A stretch of 64,000 nt of DNA from DATJLY01 sp963773665 (lineage in GTDB: Bacteria; Pseudomonadota; Alphaproteobacteria; ATCC43930; CGMCC-115725), in contig CAVZBZ010000004.1 in assembly GCA_963773665.1 (NCBI GenBank), positions 620,001-684,000 on the forward strand, read 5' to 3'. A program made the position numbers and the translations under genes. The first letter of the stretch is position 1. Every line of letters starts with the position of its first letter. Under the pieces are notes generated by a model. The model saw nothing but the letters and a program-made list of their open reading frames with translations, had not been told where the DNA came from and ran no database searches. Of this stretch, positions 53,981-64,000 are shown piece by piece.

Positions 53981-55009
53981 TCAGCGGCACCCCTTGAGCG
54001 TGCTCGCCGCGTTCTGCGGCGTGAAGGGGCCGAATTTTTGCGCGGCTTCCTCGGCGTAGCTCGGATCGAGAAGCTTCTCCTCGGGCGCCTTCTTCGCGAG
54101 CTTGCCCTCGCGGAAGAACAGGTCCTGGATATCGGCGAGCGCCGCCGCGTTGACGCGGCCGTTCGGGTTGCGCGACTGCCACGCCATGGTCTCGAGCAGG
54201 CCGCGATCGTCCATGATCTTGTTCTTGACCAGCTCGTTGACCGCCTGTTCGCGGTTCGGCCCGTGGTGATAGGCGTCGCAATATTCCCGCCCCGCCTTGG
54301 CGAAGGCGAGCATGAGGCGGTGCGCCGCCGCCTTGTTCTGCGCCGCCCAATCGGTATTGACCATGTAGGCGACGGTGATGGTGGGGCTCGGCCGGATGAC
54401 GCTGTCGGGATCGATCCAGGCCTTGGCGAGGCCCTGCTTCAGGATCGGCTCGGTATAGGGCGGCACTTCGAGCGCCGCGTCGATCGCGCCGTTGGCGAAG
54501 GCCGCGCCCATGTCCTGGAACGGGATGTACTTGATGTCTATGTCCTTGAGCGTAAGCCCTTCGGATTCGAGCACTTTGCCGACGGCGTATTCCGGGATCG
54601 ATCCCGGCGCCACGATGGCGACGCGCCTGCCCTTCAGGTCGCGCGGCGTCTTGAATTGGCTGGATATGTCCGAGCGCACGATGATCGTGCTGTTGACCGG
54701 CGTCGAGCTCGAATCGAGCGCGATGACGATTGGCAGCCCCTGCGCCACAGCGTTGAAATATCCCAACGACAATCCGCCCTGCACCACCTGGACCCGGTTG
54801 CTGGCGAGAAACGGGACGAGCGTCGCGGCGGAGTTTGCCTTCTCGATCCGGGCGGTGAAGCCCGCCTCCCGCAGATAGCCCTCGTCGATCGCGAGAAACG
54901 TCGAGGCATCGGGAACCACCGGCGCGATGCCGATGCCGATCTCGGTCAATGGCTCCGCGGTTTCGGCCGGCGTCGCGAGCGCAAGGAGGAAAAGCAGGAT
55001 GAACAGCAT
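53981..55009 (-). CDS. Secreted ABC-type substrate-binding protein
   Basis: A 342-residue protein with a signal peptide (LFILLFLLALATPAETA) and the NMT1-like fold: FLAIDEGYLREAGF, SNRVQVVQGGLSLGYFNA, DLKGRRVAIVAPGS. The C-terminus is longer than in the other paralogues (to about QNAASTLKGC). It lies 12 bp downstream of the SulP gene start-to-stop order on the minus strand, so they may be cotranscribed. The convergent lyase gene ends 3 bp away. Ligand unknown. Confidence 0.75.
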   Translation of the reverse strand: MLFILLFLLALATPAETAEPLTEIGIGIAPVVPDASTFLAIDEGYLREAGFTARIEKANSAATLVPFLASNRVQVVQGGLSLGYFNAVAQGLPIVIALDSSSTPVNSTIIVRSDISSQFKTPRDLKGRRVAIVAPGSIPEYAVGKVLESEGLTLKDIDIKYIPFQDMGAAFANGAIDAALEVPPYTEPILKQGLAKAWIDPDSVIRPSPTITVAYMVNTDWAAQNKAAAHRLMLAFAKAGREYCDAYHHGPNREQAVNELVKNKIMDDRGLLETMAWQSRNPNGRVNAAALADIQDLFFREGKLAKKAPEEKLLDPSYAEEAAQKFGPFTPQNAASTLKGCR

Positions 55010-55021
55010 GAGCGTGTCTCC

Positions 55022-57235
55022 CTAGCCGAGTGCGTGGCGCAGATATTCCGAGGTGAGGCGCACGCGCCGCGCCATTTCGCGCGCGATGTTGGCAAGCACC
55101 TTGCTCGCGATCCGCGGATGCTCGTCGAGGAGCGCGCGGAACGCCTTTTCCTCGAGCTCCCAGCACAGCACGTCGTCGTCGGCCACGACCGAGGCCGAGC
55201 GGCGTCCAGTGCCGAGGAGCGCCATCTCGCCGACCGCCGTCCCCATGGCGAGGCTCGCGACGCGGACCGCCTCGCCGCCCGGCAACGCCATGCGCACGCT
55301 CACCGAGCCCTTGGTGAGAAGCCACAGCCGGTCGGCCGCGTCGCCCTCGACGCAGATCGTCTCGCCCGGCCGGAACGCGCGCGAAACGAGACGCGAGCGC
55401 AACAGCGCCAGCTCGTCCGCGTCGAGCCCCTGGGTGAAGTCGAGCTCATCGAGCGCAAGCTCGTCGATGAGCGGCAGGTTCCCGGAATGGCGGCGGAGCG
55501 CTTCCTCCTCCATCCATTCGACCGCGCTGTCGAGATCCTGCATGATGCGCGCGCCGAAGCGGCCGTCGCCGCGGGCAAGCTCGCCGGTCGTGCGCGTCAG
55601 ATCCGGCGGCACGTTGCAGAAGATCAGCCATTTCTGCCGGCGCCGCGCGTTCGCCACGATCTCGTGCAGGACCTGCGCGCCCGAAATGTCGATGTCGGTG
55701 ATGCCATGCATGTCGAGCGTCACCATGTCCGCCTCGTCGAGAAGCGTGACGATGCGGTCGGCGAGATCGTCGGCGTTGCCGAAGAACAGCACGCCCTGCA
55801 GTTCGAGCACGGCGCGCCGGCGGCCGGTCGCCAAGAGCGCCGTCTGAGCGTCCGCCGGCCGCACGCGCTTCGAGACGATCTCGTTGCCGCGCGCCATCCG
55901 GCGCAGGATCGGCCGGCTCATGTTGGCGATGAAGATGATGCAGGCGAGCGCCGCGCCCGCGAGCACGCCGGCGACGATCGCGCCGCTCGCGGTGATGCTC
56001 ATGACGACGAGCACGACCAGGACGTCGTGCCAAGCGTGGCGCCGCGCGACGCGGCCGCGGTTCAAGAGCGTGTCGAGGAGAAGCCGCAGGCTCCAGCGGT
56101 CGAACGACGAAATGCCGTTGGCGAGGACGGTGGACGACAGCACCACGATCGGAATCGCGCCGATGGCGGGCGACAGCGTCAGCACGATCGCGAGCAGCAG
56201 GGCGCCGCCCACGATCGGCGTCAGGGAAGTGCGCCCGCCGCTCTTCAGCGCGTTCAAGACGACATTGGGCGAAAGCTGCATGGCAAGCGCGCCGGTCAAC
56301 GCCGCGACGCAATTGCCAATGCCGTTCGCCACGAGATCGCGCGACGGATGGAGCGGTCTTCCCGCCTGCTTCTGCGCGACGCGCAAGGTCAGAAGCGTGT
56401 CGAACGTCGCAACGATCGCGAGGCTCAATGCAGTGAGCACGAGATCGGGAAGAAGCGGCACGATCTTTCCCGAGACATCGGCCAGGTTCACGCCGAGAAA
56501 CGGCAGCGCCGGCAAGAACGTCCGGCCAAAGCCGGGCGAGCCCATGGTGGGGCCGAGATCGAGCTCCGGCACGATCGCCTTCACGGCGTAGAACGTGACG
56601 ATGCCGGTCGTAAGACCGAACAGCGCGCCCGGCACCCTGAGCGCGAACCTGCGCCCGTAAATCGTGGCGCCCGCAAGCGCCAGCATGAAGGCCAGCATGA
56701 ACGGATGGACGATGCCGGGCCCGGAAGGGCCGAGCGTCACATAGCGCTCGAGCTGCGGCAGGCACAGCAGCAGCGCCACGCCGTTGAGGAAGCCGGCCAG
56801 CACCGGATGCGGCGTGAATTTCACGATGCGCGCGATGCCGGCCATGCCGAACAGGATCTGCATGAGGCCTGCGAGCAGGATGCAGAGGGCGAGCGCCGCG
56901 AGCGCGAGGTGCGGATCGGCGAGCGCGGGAATGTGCCACAGCGTCGCGAGCAGGCTCGCCTGGATCACGGCGGTGCTCGAGCGCGGCGAGGGGATGAGCC
57001 ACGGCGTGCCCGAGGCCAAGGCCGCTGCGGGTGCCGCGAAGATGGCGCAGCACAGGCCCGCCGCGACGCCCGCCGCGACATAGCTCGGACCCAAGGGGGC
57101 GAAGGCCAGAACGCCGGCGGCGAGGCAGGACGGCACCGCGGTCGCGACCTGGGCGATGCCGGTCAGCACTTCGCGTCCGACAAGAGCCAGTCCGCGCGGC
57201 GGAAGTGCCTCCGTTGCCTGGGCCATCTGCGGCAT
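55022..57235 (-). CDS. SulP anion transporter with STAS and cyclic-nucleotide-binding domains
   Basis: A 737-residue fusion. About residues 20-420 form a SulP/SLC26 membrane domain with roughly 12-14 helices (GVLAFAPLGPSYVAAG, GALAMQLSPNVV). Residues 450-560 form a STAS domain (LDMHGITDIDISGAQVLHEI). The last 140 residues form a cNMP-binding beta-roll (FRPGETICVEGDAADRLW, VGEMALLGTGRRSASV). Sulfate, bicarbonate or dicarboxylate exchange is the family role; the third domain suggests gating by cAMP or a similar ligand. The start is ATG 57235; another ATG lies four codons downstream. Confidence 0.85.
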   Translation of the reverse strand: MPQMAQATEALPPRGLALVGREVLTGIAQVATAVPSCLAAGVLAFAPLGPSYVAAGVAAGLCCAIFAAPAAALASGTPWLIPSPRSSTAVIQASLLATLWHIPALADPHLALAALALCILLAGLMQILFGMAGIARIVKFTPHPVLAGFLNGVALLLCLPQLERYVTLGPSGPGIVHPFMLAFMLALAGATIYGRRFALRVPGALFGLTTGIVTFYAVKAIVPELDLGPTMGSPGFGRTFLPALPFLGVNLADVSGKIVPLLPDLVLTALSLAIVATFDTLLTLRVAQKQAGRPLHPSRDLVANGIGNCVAALTGALAMQLSPNVVLNALKSGGRTSLTPIVGGALLLAIVLTLSPAIGAIPIVVLSSTVLANGISSFDRWSLRLLLDTLLNRGRVARRHAWHDVLVVLVVMSITASGAIVAGVLAGAALACIIFIANMSRPILRRMARGNEIVSKRVRPADAQTALLATGRRRAVLELQGVLFFGNADDLADRIVTLLDEADMVTLDMHGITDIDISGAQVLHEIVANARRRQKWLIFCNVPPDLTRTTGELARGDGRFGARIMQDLDSAVEWMEEEALRRHSGNLPLIDELALDELDFTQGLDADELALLRSRLVSRAFRPGETICVEGDAADRLWLLTKGSVSVRMALPGGEAVRVASLAMGTAVGEMALLGTGRRSASVVADDDVLCWELEEKAFRALLDEHPRIASKVLANIAREMARRVRLTSEYLRHALG

Positions 57236-57245
57236 ATTACTTGAA

Positions 57246-57268
57246 CCCTCTCCCCTCCGGGGAGAGGG
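57246..57268. repeat. Perfect 10-bp palindromic hairpin repeat
   Basis: CCCTCTCCCC and GGGGAGAGGG are separated by TCC. The hairpin is followed by a GGAGGGTGAGGG segment. This type of CCCTCTCCCC/GGGGAGAGGG element is common as a dispersed intergenic repeat in proteobacteria and may act as a bidirectional terminator. It lies between SulP and the ABM-domain gene, both read leftward. Confidence 0.6.
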
Positions 57269-57319
57269 AGGGACCCGTCGCGCAGCGATGGGAGGGTGAG
57301 GGCGCGCGGCGCCCCCCCT

Positions 57320-57620
57320 CTAGAACCCTTTGAGCGTCGCCTCGACGTGCTCGACTTCGGGCGCGGTCTCGAAACAGTGGCCGACGCAGTTTGCGCCATT
57401 CGGCGAAATCCGGCGAGCCGCGGAAATCGACCGTGTGGTTTTCGAGCGTCTCCCACGAGACGAGCAGGCGATAGCGCCGCGGCTTTTCGACCGAGCGCTT
57501 GAGCTCCAGCCCCTTGCAGCCCTTGGCGCGCTGGAAGATCGGCACGGCTTTCTTGACGCCGGCCTCGAACTCGGATTCGAGCCCCGCCTTCACGTCGATC
57601 TGGGCGATTTCGAGGATCAT
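57320..57620 (-). pseudogene. ABM-domain (antibiotic biosynthesis monooxygenase-like) small protein, one frameshift
   Basis: The gene opens MILEIAQIDVKAGLESEFE and has the ferredoxin-like ABM pattern (VSWETLENHTVDFRGSPDF). After DFAEWRKL an extra base near 57383 shifts the frame; removing it gives VGHCFETAPEVEHVEAT and a stop at 57320, the standard family C-terminus. As read, translation would continue to 57237. Its ATG overlaps the hydroxylase stop (ATGA). ABM proteins are heme- or quinone-related monooxygenases; role here unknown. Confidence 0.7.
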
Positions 57621-59970
57621 GCGCGCGCCTCGCGAATGGCGCGCCACACCCGCTCGGGCGTCGCCGGCATGTCGATATGGCGCACGCGATAGGGTTTCAG
57701 CGCGTCGATCACCGCGTTCATCACCGCCGGCAAGCGCGCCGGCGCAGCCCGCCTCGCCGCAGCCCTTGACGCCCAGCGGATTGGTCGTCGCCGGCACCGG
57801 ATGGCTGCCGAACTCGAAGCTCGGCGCGTCGTCGGCGCGCGGCATGGCATAGTCCATGTAGGAGCCGCTGATGAGCTGGCCCTCGCGGTCATAGACCGTG
57901 CGCTCCATCAGCGCCTGGCCGATCCCCTGCACGACGCCGCCATGCGCCTGGCCCTCCGCCAGGAGCGGATTCAGCAGATTGCCGAAATCGTTGACCATCG
58001 CATATTTGACGACGCTGACCGTGCCGGTGTCGGGATCGATTTCGACCTCGGCGATGTGGCAGCCGTTGGGATATGCCGAGGGCGGCGTCTCCATGACGAG
58101 CGAGGCGTCGATCGTCTGCGGCAGCTCGGCCGGCAGCTTCGCACCCTGCTTCACGCGCTGCGCCACCTCCATGATGCCGATCGAGCGGTCGGTGCCGACG
58201 ATGCGGAACTTGCCCTCGCTGAACTCGATGTCGGCAACGGAAGCTTCGAGGAAATGCGCGGCGAGCTGCTTGCCCTGCTCGATCACCTTGTCGCACGCGG
58301 TGAGGAGCGCGGTGCCGCCCATCATCGCCGAGCGCGAGCCGCCGGTGCCGCCGCCGAACAGGAGCTGGTCGCTGTCGCCCTGCAACAGGCTGCAGCCGCT
58401 CGAACGGAATGCCGAGCCGGCTCACCACGATCTGCGCGAACGGCGAGGCGTGGCCTTGGCCGTAATCGAGCGTGCCGCTGATCATGGTGACGCTGCCGTC
58501 CGCCTCGAAGCGGATGCCGCCCATTTCCTTGCCCTGCGGCGCCGTCACTTCGAGATAGCTCGCAATGCCGAGCCCGCGCAGGCTGGCCGTGCGCCTCGCT
58601 CTGGCGCTTGCGGGCGGCATAGCCGCTCCAGTCGCCGGTCTTGAGCGCCGCTTCCAGCACCGAGGCGAATTCGCCGCTGTCATAGGACGAGCCCGACGGC
58701 GCCTTGTACGGCATCGCCTCGGGCGGGATGAAGTTGCGCCGCCGGATCTCGAGCCGGTCGATGCCCATCTCGTCGGCGGCCGCGTCCATCAGCCGCTCCA
58801 TGTAGTAGTTGCCCTCGGGCCGCCCTGCGCCGCGATAGGGGCCGACCGGCTGCGTGTTGGTATAGACGCCCTTCGAGGTCACCTCGAAGCAGCGGCGTGC
58901 GATAGACGCCGACCACGTTCTTCACCGCGTTGACCGAGTACGGCAGCGGCGCAATCGGATAGGCCCCGGCATTGCCGAAGCCGGTCAGGCGCAGCGCGAG
59001 GATGCGCCCGTCCTTGTCGAGCGCGAGCTCCGCTTCCATCTCGTGGTCGCGGCCGTGATTGTCGGAGACGAAGCTGCCCGAGCGCTCGTCCGTCCACTTC
59101 ACCGGCCGGGACAGCGCGCGCGCGGCGAAAAGGACGCAGGGATATTCCGGAAAGACCTGCGACTTCATGCCGAACGAGCCGCCGACATTATGCGACAGCA
59201 CGTGCAGCTTGTCGGGCGCGACGCCCAGCACGGGCGCCAGATTGGCGCGCAGCCCCCACACGCCCTGGCAGCCGAGCGTCAGCGTGTAGCGCCCGCTCTT
59301 GCCGTCGAAGCTGCCGACCGCCGCGCGCGGCTCCATCGCGTTGACGACGATGCGGTTGCTGATGGGTTTCAGCTTCGTGACATGCGCCGCCTTGGCAAAG
59401 GCTTCCGCCACCTTGGCGGCATCGCCGTAATTGAAATCCAGGAGGATGTTGCCCGGCGCCTCGTCGATGAAGCTGCGGCGCGCCCGGCTTCGCCCCTTCC
59501 GATGCCGACGTCACCGCCGGCAGCGCATCGATGTCGCAGATGACGGCCTCGGCCGCGTCCTTCGCCTGCGCCACGGTCTCGGCGACGGCGAAGGCCACGG
59601 GCTCGCCGATATGGCGCACGCGCGTCTTGGCGAGCGCCGGCCGGCCGGCATGACGCCACGGCGTGCCGTCGCGGTTCTGCGCCGAGAATGGGCTTTTCAA
59701 CGGCTGGAACCCGGCCGCTTCGAGATCGGCCGGCCCATAGACGCCGAGCACGCCCGGCATTTTGCGCGCGTCGTCGAGTACCAGGCGCCGGATCGTGCCG
59801 TGCGCCACCGGCGAGCGCACCATCACGGCGTAGGCCTGGCCCGGCAGGTTGACGTCGTCGGTATAGCGGCCCTCGCCGCGCAGCAAGGTCGGGTCCTCCT
59901 TGCGCGTCACCGGCTGGCCCACGCCGAATTTCACCAGCGCCGGATCGATCGCGTCGTTGAGCGTGTCCAT
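57617..59970 (-). pseudogene. Xanthine dehydrogenase family molybdopterin subunit broken by five +1 shifts
   Basis: A complete large-subunit sequence can be assembled across frames: hammerhead (GQPVTRKEDPTLLRGEGRY), GGSFGMKSQVFPEYP, GPYRGAGRPEGNYYMERL, LLFGGGTGGSRS, YMDYAMPRADD and VKGCGEAGCAGAL with the catalytic glutamate. Extra bases are needed out near 59468, 58884, 58592, 58389 and 57733; no other stops occur. It closely resembles the intact gene at 15424. It precedes the ABM gene with a 4-bp overlap. Either a recent pseudogene or a poorly resolved sequence. Confidence 0.85.
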
Positions 59971-60075
59971 GAGCCTCTACCCCATTCCTTCGCACCCGCA
60001 CCATAACGGACCGGACGCGCGCGCGACAACGTCCCAGGGCGAAGGGCTCCCCTGCGTGCTCTGCGCTAAAATCTC

Positions 60076-61247
60076 TTAGCGCTGCAACGCGCGCGCCGCC
60101 CGGTCGATGCCGTCGAGCGTCAGGGGAAACATGCGGGCGTCCATGAGCTTGGCCACCATCGCGATCGACGGCGTGCCGGGCCAGTAGCGCTCGGGCACCG
60201 GGTTGAGCCAGACCGATTTGGGATAGGTCATCGTCAGGCGCTGCAGCCACGCTTCGCCCGGCTCGGCGTTCCAATGCTCGACGCTGCCGCCGGGCTCGGC
60301 GATCTCGTAGGGCGCCATGGTCGCGTCGCCGACCAGGATGAGCTTCCAGCCCTGGTCGAAGCGGTGCAGCACCTCCATCGTCGGCGTCTTCTCGACGTGG
60401 CGGCGCCGTGCGTCCTGCCACAGATGCTCGTAGGGGCAGTTGTGGAAGTAGAAATGTTCGAGGTGCTTGAACTCGGTGCGCGCCGCGGAGAACAGCTCGG
60501 CGCAGGCGCGCACATGCCCGTCCATCGAGCCACCGATGTCGAGCAGCAGCAGCACCTTCACCGCATTGTGCCGCTCCGGCACGAGGCGGAGATCGAGCCA
60601 GCCGGCATTCTTCGCAGTCGCTCGGATCGTGTCGTCGAGGTCGAGCAACTCGGCCGCGCCCTCGCGCGCGAACTGGCGCAAGCGCCGCAGCGCGAGCTTC
60701 AGATTGCGCGTGCCGAGCTCGACCTCGCCGTCGAGATTCTTGAACTCGCGCCTGTCCCAGACTTTTACGGCGCGTCCCTCGCGGCCTTCTTCCTGGCCGA
60801 TGCGCACGCCCTCGGGGTTGTAGCCCTTGGCGCCGAAGGGCGAGGTGCCCGCGGTGCCGATCCACTTGCTGCCGCCCTCGTGCCGGCCCTTCTGCTCGGC
60901 CAAACGCTGGCGCAGCGCGTCGAGCAGCTTTTCGAGCCCGCCCATCGCCTCGATCTCGCGCCGTTCCTCCTCGGTGAAGAGCCGCTCGGCCAGCTGCTGG
61001 AGCCACTCGTCCGGCACGAGCGCGGCCTCGGCCACCGCTTCGAGGCCCTGGAAATGCTGCGCGAAGACGCGGTCGAACTTGTCGATGTTGCGCTCGTCCT
61101 TCACCAGAGTCGCGCGCGCGAGGTAGTAGAATTCCTCGACCGAGTGGCCGGCGACGTGTTTTTGCATCGCCTCCATCAAGGTCAGATACTCCTTCAGCGA
61201 AACGGGAACGCGCGCCCGCTTCAGCTCGAGGAAGAAGCCGGTGAACA

Positions 61248-61248
<1 letters not shown>
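60076..61248 (-). CDS. VWA-domain protein, CoxE-like
   Basis: A 390-residue protein with a long helical N-terminal region and a C-terminal von Willebrand A domain. Its metal-ion-dependent adhesion site reads LLLDIGGSMDGH (D-x-G-x-S, with Gly in the second x). CoxE-like proteins act with a MoxR/CoxD ATPase to mature the Mo-Cu site of CO dehydrogenase and related enzymes. Its start overlaps the MoxR stop (TGATG at 61248). The neighbouring broken hydroxylase gene is the obvious client. The lysine-rich middle (SKWIGTAGTSPFG) matches this family. Confidence 0.8.
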
Positions 61249-62102
<854 letters not shown>

Positions 62103-62213
62103 GTTCTCTCCCCGGTTGCGGCACGCTTAGCCGAAAGCGCCCGCTCGCGCCACACATTGGCGGGCGGGCGGCGGCGATGTTAGGCTCGCCCCGATTGGAC
62201 GCGGGAGGGCGCG

Positions 62214-63098
62214 ATGGAGAACGGGTTCAAGTGGCGTGTCGGCGATGTCGAGATCAGCAGCATCCCGGAATTCTCGCTGCCGATGTTCGATCCGGCCTTC
62301 ATCTATCCCGATTTGGGGAAGGAGCGCCTCGAGCAGCATCGCTCCTGGCTCGAGCCCAAGCATCTCGATCCCGCAACCCAGAAACTCGTGATCGCCATTC
62401 AGGCCTATGTCGTCAAGACCAAGCGCCGCACCATCCTGGTCGATACGTGCAGCGGCAACGACAAGGAGCGGCCGTCGCGCCCGCATTTCCACCACCAGAA
62501 CCGGCCCTGGCTCCAGCGCCTCGCCGATGCTGGCTTCCGGCCGGAGGACATCGACTTCGTGCTGTGCACGCACCTCCACATCGACCATGTCGGCTGGAAC
62601 ACGCGGCTTCTGAACGGGCGCTGGGTCCCGACATTTCCGCGCGCGCGCTATCTCATCACCAAGGCCGAGTGGGACCATTGGCGCGACGAGGAGAAGCGCA
62701 AGGCCTACTCGACCGACGGGCATATCGAGGACAGCGTGCTGCCGGTGGTGGCGGCCGGCCAGTGCGATTTCGTGGCGATGGATTACGCCTTCGACGACGA
62801 GGCCTGGCTCGATCCGACGCCCGGCCACACGCCCGGCCACGTCGCGCTGCGCATCCGCTCGGGGCGCCAGGAGGCGGCGCTTTCGGGCGATCTCATGCAC
62901 ACCGCGGTGCAATGCGCCGAGCCCGAGATCAGCAGCTGCTTCTGCACCGACCGGGCGCTTTCGGCCAGGACGCGGCGCGCCTTTCTCGAGCGCTGCGCCG
63001 AGGGGCATGCGCTCGTGCTGCCGGCGCATTTCCCGCATCCCTCGGGCGGCTACCTCGCGCCCTCGGGCAGCGGCTTCCGGTTCAGCTTCGCCGGCTGA
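62214..63098 (+). CDS. Metallo-beta-lactamase-fold hydrolase
   Basis: A 294-residue MBL-fold protein. THLHIDHVGWN carries the H-x-H-x-D-H motif (about residues 121-131), DPTPGHTPGHVAL and LSGDLMHTAV hold further metal ligands, and LPAHFPHPSG ends the site. Relatives include quorum-quenching lactonases and generic phosphodiesterase-like hydrolases. GGGAGGG sits upstream of ATG 62214. It is divergent from the MoxR gene (111-bp gap) and convergent with the short binding-protein gene. Substrate unknown. Confidence 0.82.
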   Translation: MENGFKWRVGDVEISSIPEFSLPMFDPAFIYPDLGKERLEQHRSWLEPKHLDPATQKLVIAIQAYVVKTKRRTILVDTCSGNDKERPSRPHFHHQNRPWLQRLADAGFRPEDIDFVLCTHLHIDHVGWNTRLLNGRWVPTFPRARYLITKAEWDHWRDEEKRKAYSTDGHIEDSVLPVVAAGQCDFVAMDYAFDDEAWLDPTPGHTPGHVALRIRSGRQEAALSGDLMHTAVQCAEPEISSCFCTDRALSARTRRAFLERCAEGHALVLPAHFPHPSGGYLAPSGSGFRFSFAG

Positions 63099-63099
63099 G

Positions 63100-63411
63100 C
63101 TACGGCGATTTCGGCAGCACTTGCGCGACGCGGCGGTCGGTGATCGCGTCGATATCCGACAGGCCGCCCACGCCGAAATCGGCATCGCCCGACACCACCG
63201 AAATGGTGATCGGCTGGGCCGAATCGAACACCACGAGATCGACCTTGAGGCCTTCCTCGGCGAAGAAGCCTTTGTCCAGCATGATCGGCACGGCGGTGTA
63301 GGCGAGGAGCCGCGAGGTGCCGAGCTTGATCGTGTCCTCGGAAGCGGCCGGCCCGGCCATTGCCGCAGCGATCGCGCAGGCAAGCAGCAGAGAGCAAAGC
63401 CGTAGCTTCAT
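63100..63411 (-). CDS. Internally deleted NMT1-like substrate-binding protein
   Basis: Only 103 residues: a signal peptide (ACAIAAAMAGPAASE), the first-lobe motif (IMLDKGFFAEEGLKVDLV) and GDADFGVGGL. Then comes directly a segment, DIDAITDRRVAQVLPKSP, that resembles the extreme C-terminus of the paralogues (TLIDRRYAVTLP, SIVDKRYARPLPGS). About 230 residues are missing in frame. It retains a signal peptide and a start, but cannot form the two-lobe fold. It may be a remnant or an assembly collapse. Confidence 0.6.
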   Translation of the reverse strand: MKLRLCSLLLACAIAAAMAGPAASEDTIKLGTSRLLAYTAVPIMLDKGFFAEEGLKVDLVVFDSAQPITISVVSGDADFGVGGLSDIDAITDRRVAQVLPKSP

Positions 63412-63434
63412 GTGTGCCCCCCGGCAGTAATGAC

Positions 63435-64000
63435 TCAGCGGTAGCGCCACAGGCCCTGGCGCGCGCTGCGCGCGCCGTCCTGCGCGCCGAGATATTCGTA
63501 GCTGCGCGCGGTATCGGCAAGTGCCAGGCCCTCGACCACGAGCAGGCGGCCGAGATCGACGCCGGTGCTGTCGTGGCAGACATAGGCGGGATCGCCCTCC
63601 TGGCCCGGCGGCAGGACGCAGGTCACGCCGGGATTGCCGGCAAGCCGCTGCGCCAGTGCCGTGCGCGCCGCCTCGCCGCAATTGGCGCCGCCGTCGCTGC
63701 AGCGGTCGTGCGGGCCGGGCGCGCGCACGCCGAAGAGCCGCACCGGGCGCCCGTCGACCGACAGGCTGGCGCCGTCGCCGGCCTTGGCCTTGCCGGCGAA
63801 CGGCAGCGGCGGCTCCAGGGCCACGCTCCGAGAGCGGGTCCGCGGCGCTGGCGGCGCAAAGGCCGTGCGCTCGACCGGCCGTCCGTCGAGCGAGCGGAAC
63901 GAGACGGCGGGCGCCTGTTCCATTCCGGCATTGTCGGGCACCGCGTGGACCGGGGGCTGCGTCACCTGCACGACCGGCAGGTCGGCGCCCGGGTCTTTGG
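63435..64000 (-). CDS. Partial gene, staphylococcal nuclease-like (SNase) domain protein
   Basis: The open frame runs off the right edge of the window, so the N-terminus is missing. The visible part has a Pro/Arg-rich linker followed by an SNase-like beta-barrel: AKAGDGASLSVDGRPVRLFGVRAPGPH, four cysteines around CSDGGANCGEAART and CVLPPGQ, and the LLVVEGLALAD strand-helix ending. Catalytic Arg/Asp/Glu residues of true nucleases are only partly kept. It may be a secreted or membrane-anchored nuclease-fold protein. Confidence 0.7.
   Translation of the reverse strand, partial: KDPGADLPVVQVTQPPVHAVPDNAGMEQAPAVSFRSLDGRPVERTAFAPPAPRTRSRSVALEPPLPFAGKAKAGDGASLSVDGRPVRLFGVRAPGPHDRCSDGGANCGEAARTALAQRLAGNPGVTCVLPPGQEGDPAYVCHDSTGVDLGRLLVVEGLALADTARSYEYLGAQDGARSARQGLWRYR

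Noticed and set aside
54038..57244. Plus-strand frame of 1068 codons opposite the SulP and binding-protein genes
   Set aside because: Pure antisense shadow with low-complexity Arg/Glu composition.

Overview
The window is GC-rich, densely packed bacterial chromosome, most consistent with a metabolically versatile soil or aquatic alphaproteobacterium (Hyphomicrobiales or Rhodospirillales type). The grounds are codon use, a bactofilin, GYD-domain and CoxD/CoxE-like genes, a sulfite dehydrogenase pair, and many solute-binding proteins next to molybdenum hydroxylases. The lineage is an inference from gene content.

Layout. 1-9.4 kb: sorAB-like sulfite dehydrogenase, a glyoxalase-II-like hydrolase, an amidohydrolase, two binding-protein-fold proteins, a flavoprotein, a GST, a nucleotidyltransferase and a MetE-like protein. 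9.5-15.4 kb: a 2-oxoacid/acetoin dehydrogenase operon (E1alpha, E1beta, aldehyde dehydrogenase, E2, MFS transporter). 15.4-23.6 kb: a molybdenum hydroxylase large subunit, a binding protein, a VOC protein, bactofilin, a PfkB kinase, TypA and a GYD protein. 23,639-23,713: tRNA-Thr(CGT).

23.7-44.3 kb is a 20.6-kb integrative island inserted in the 3' half of that tRNA gene. It is bounded by a perfect 45-bp direct repeat and ends with a P4-type integrase, an AlpA-like regulator and a DUF3987 replication module. Its cargo is dominated by nucleic-acid conflict genes. One is a tightly coupled three-gene operon of SIR2 effector, small middle protein and Rad50-like ABC ATPase with a CxxC hook (an ABC-three-component-like cassette). 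The other is a type III-like restriction-modification pair whose nuclease subunit carries a C-terminal S24/LexA-like domain lacking the catalytic serine. The mod, res and S1/P1 nuclease genes are interrupted by single-base frameshifts.

Just past the island's right end (44.4 kb) lies a fluoride riboswitch with an intrinsic terminator. It controls a CPA2-type antiporter and a universal stress protein. 46-64 kb returns to catabolic chromosome: UbiD decarboxylase plus binding protein, a divergent operon (binding protein, molybdenum hydroxylase, isocitrate-lyase-like enzyme), a SulP-STAS-cNMP transporter, a molybdenum hydroxylase gene broken by five +1 shifts, CoxD/CoxE-like maturation factors, an MBL hydrolase, an internally deleted binding protein and a partial nuclease-like gene.

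Two themes recur. Six or seven periplasmic-binding-protein genes sit beside catabolic enzymes, with no ABC permease or ATPase in 64 kb. Single-base indels cluster at 30.9-36.8 kb and 57.3-59.5 kb, which means either real decay or local assembly error.
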